Shown here piece after piece: positions 13,529-13,631 of a DNA stretch of 13,631 bases (positions within the stretch are counted from its first letter, which is position 1; the number at the start of each line of letters is the position of its first letter). The position numbers and the translations under genes were made by a program. The notes beneath the pieces were generated by a model, which saw only the letters and a list, made by a program, of their open reading frames with translations, had not been told where the DNA came from and made no database searches. Source of the stretch: WTAW01 sp050115915 (GTDB lineage: Bacteria > Acidobacteriota > Aminicenantia > Aminicenantales > Aminicenantaceae); assembly GCA_050115915.1 (NCBI GenBank), contig JASFPP010000098.1, forward strand, positions 1 through 13,631. The letters are read 5' to 3'.

Positions 13529-13631
13529 CCTGCCCCCCTCATATCGATCCAGCATTTGAGTTATAATTTAGCTGGACGAAAGGAGAGGGATATGGCTAGA
13601 AGGCGATACACATCGGAACAGATTATCACTA
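13511..13631 (+). mobile_element. Left end of an IS3-family insertion sequence (continues beyond window)
   Basis: The element is recognised by the start of its OrfA at 13592 and by a non-coding lead of 65-80 bases. That lead contains a C-rich terminal stretch, TGACCTGCCCCCC at 13526-13538. The exact left tip is unclear. It could be TG at 13511, where homology to the interrupted hydrolase appears to stop, or TGA at 13526. TCCAGC at 13548-13553 is inverted against GCTGGA at 13571-13576, and TATAAT at 13562-13567 may be the -10 box of the transposase promoter. The right end and target duplication are outside the window. Confidence 0.7.
13592..13631 (+). CDS. IS3-family transposase OrfA, first 13 codons
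   Basis: The ATG at 13592 follows a strong ribosome site, AGGAGAGGG (13581-13589). The visible residues MARRRYTSEQIIT are the usual opening of the helix-turn-helix OrfA of one large IS3-family branch. OrfA binds the ends of the element and is normally joined to OrfB by programmed frameshifting. The gene runs off the window. Confidence 0.75.
   Translation, partial: MARRRYTSEQIIT

Overview
The window looks like chromosomal DNA of an uncultured, probably anaerobic, Gram-negative bacterium. Three things point there: a DUF5916-type outer-membrane barrel protein, secreted repeat proteins built on D-x-D-x-(N/D)-G loops, and a rubredoxin-like protein. Candidatus Aminicenantes or a relative in the Acidobacteriota sphere would fit. 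That placement rests on gene content and protein flavour only and is tentative. Base composition appears lower in GC across the left repeat-protein block than in the central genes (judged by eye).

Left block (1-5942): three consecutive + strand genes for secreted proteins with the same roughly 42-residue 'W..LT.D.P...GD.D.DG.DE...DFG..GLW.Y' repeat. The first is cut by the window edge and shows seven repeats. The second (1459-2706) has a signal peptide and about eight repeats. The third (2937-5942) is a subtilisin-family protease with an insert inside its catalytic domain, an InlB-B-like domain and seven repeats. The last four repeats of genes 1 and 3 are nearly identical in DNA (351-860 and 5433-5942), with a sharp drop in identity before them. 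Between genes 1 and 2 lies a roughly 235-base foldback element (about 1145-1380) with nested arms, a candidate structured RNA or MITE.

Middle block (5943-11925): a decayed IS3-family OrfB fragment (minus strand), then a DUF5916/CBM9-like outer-membrane protein, then an apparent three-gene operon: PAS-HD-GYP response regulator, 81-residue two-helix membrane protein, and vSGLT-like sodium/sugar symporter. The genes overlap by 4 and 10 bases. The promoters of the DUF5916 gene and of the operon carry similar TGTCA/TGACA palindromes over their -35 boxes, which suggests shared control. Export, sugar binding, uptake and c-di-GMP turnover would form a plausible nutrient-scavenging theme, but this link is inferred.

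Right block (11926-13631): two minus-strand genes (an unknown helical protein and a tandem zinc-ribbon/rubredoxin-like protein), followed by genomic debris. An NHL-repeat tail (minus) abuts a tyrosine-recombinase tail (plus), so two gene ends are joined tail to tail at about 13010. A beta-lactamase-family gene is then cut short by an IS3-family element whose left end and OrfA start run off the window. The IS3 relic at 5946-6188 appears to be of the same broad type as this edge element.

No tRNA, rRNA, CRISPR array or phage module was seen. The most unusual items are the foldback element, the recent duplication of propeller blades, the paired promoter palindromes, and the two relics joined at 13010.
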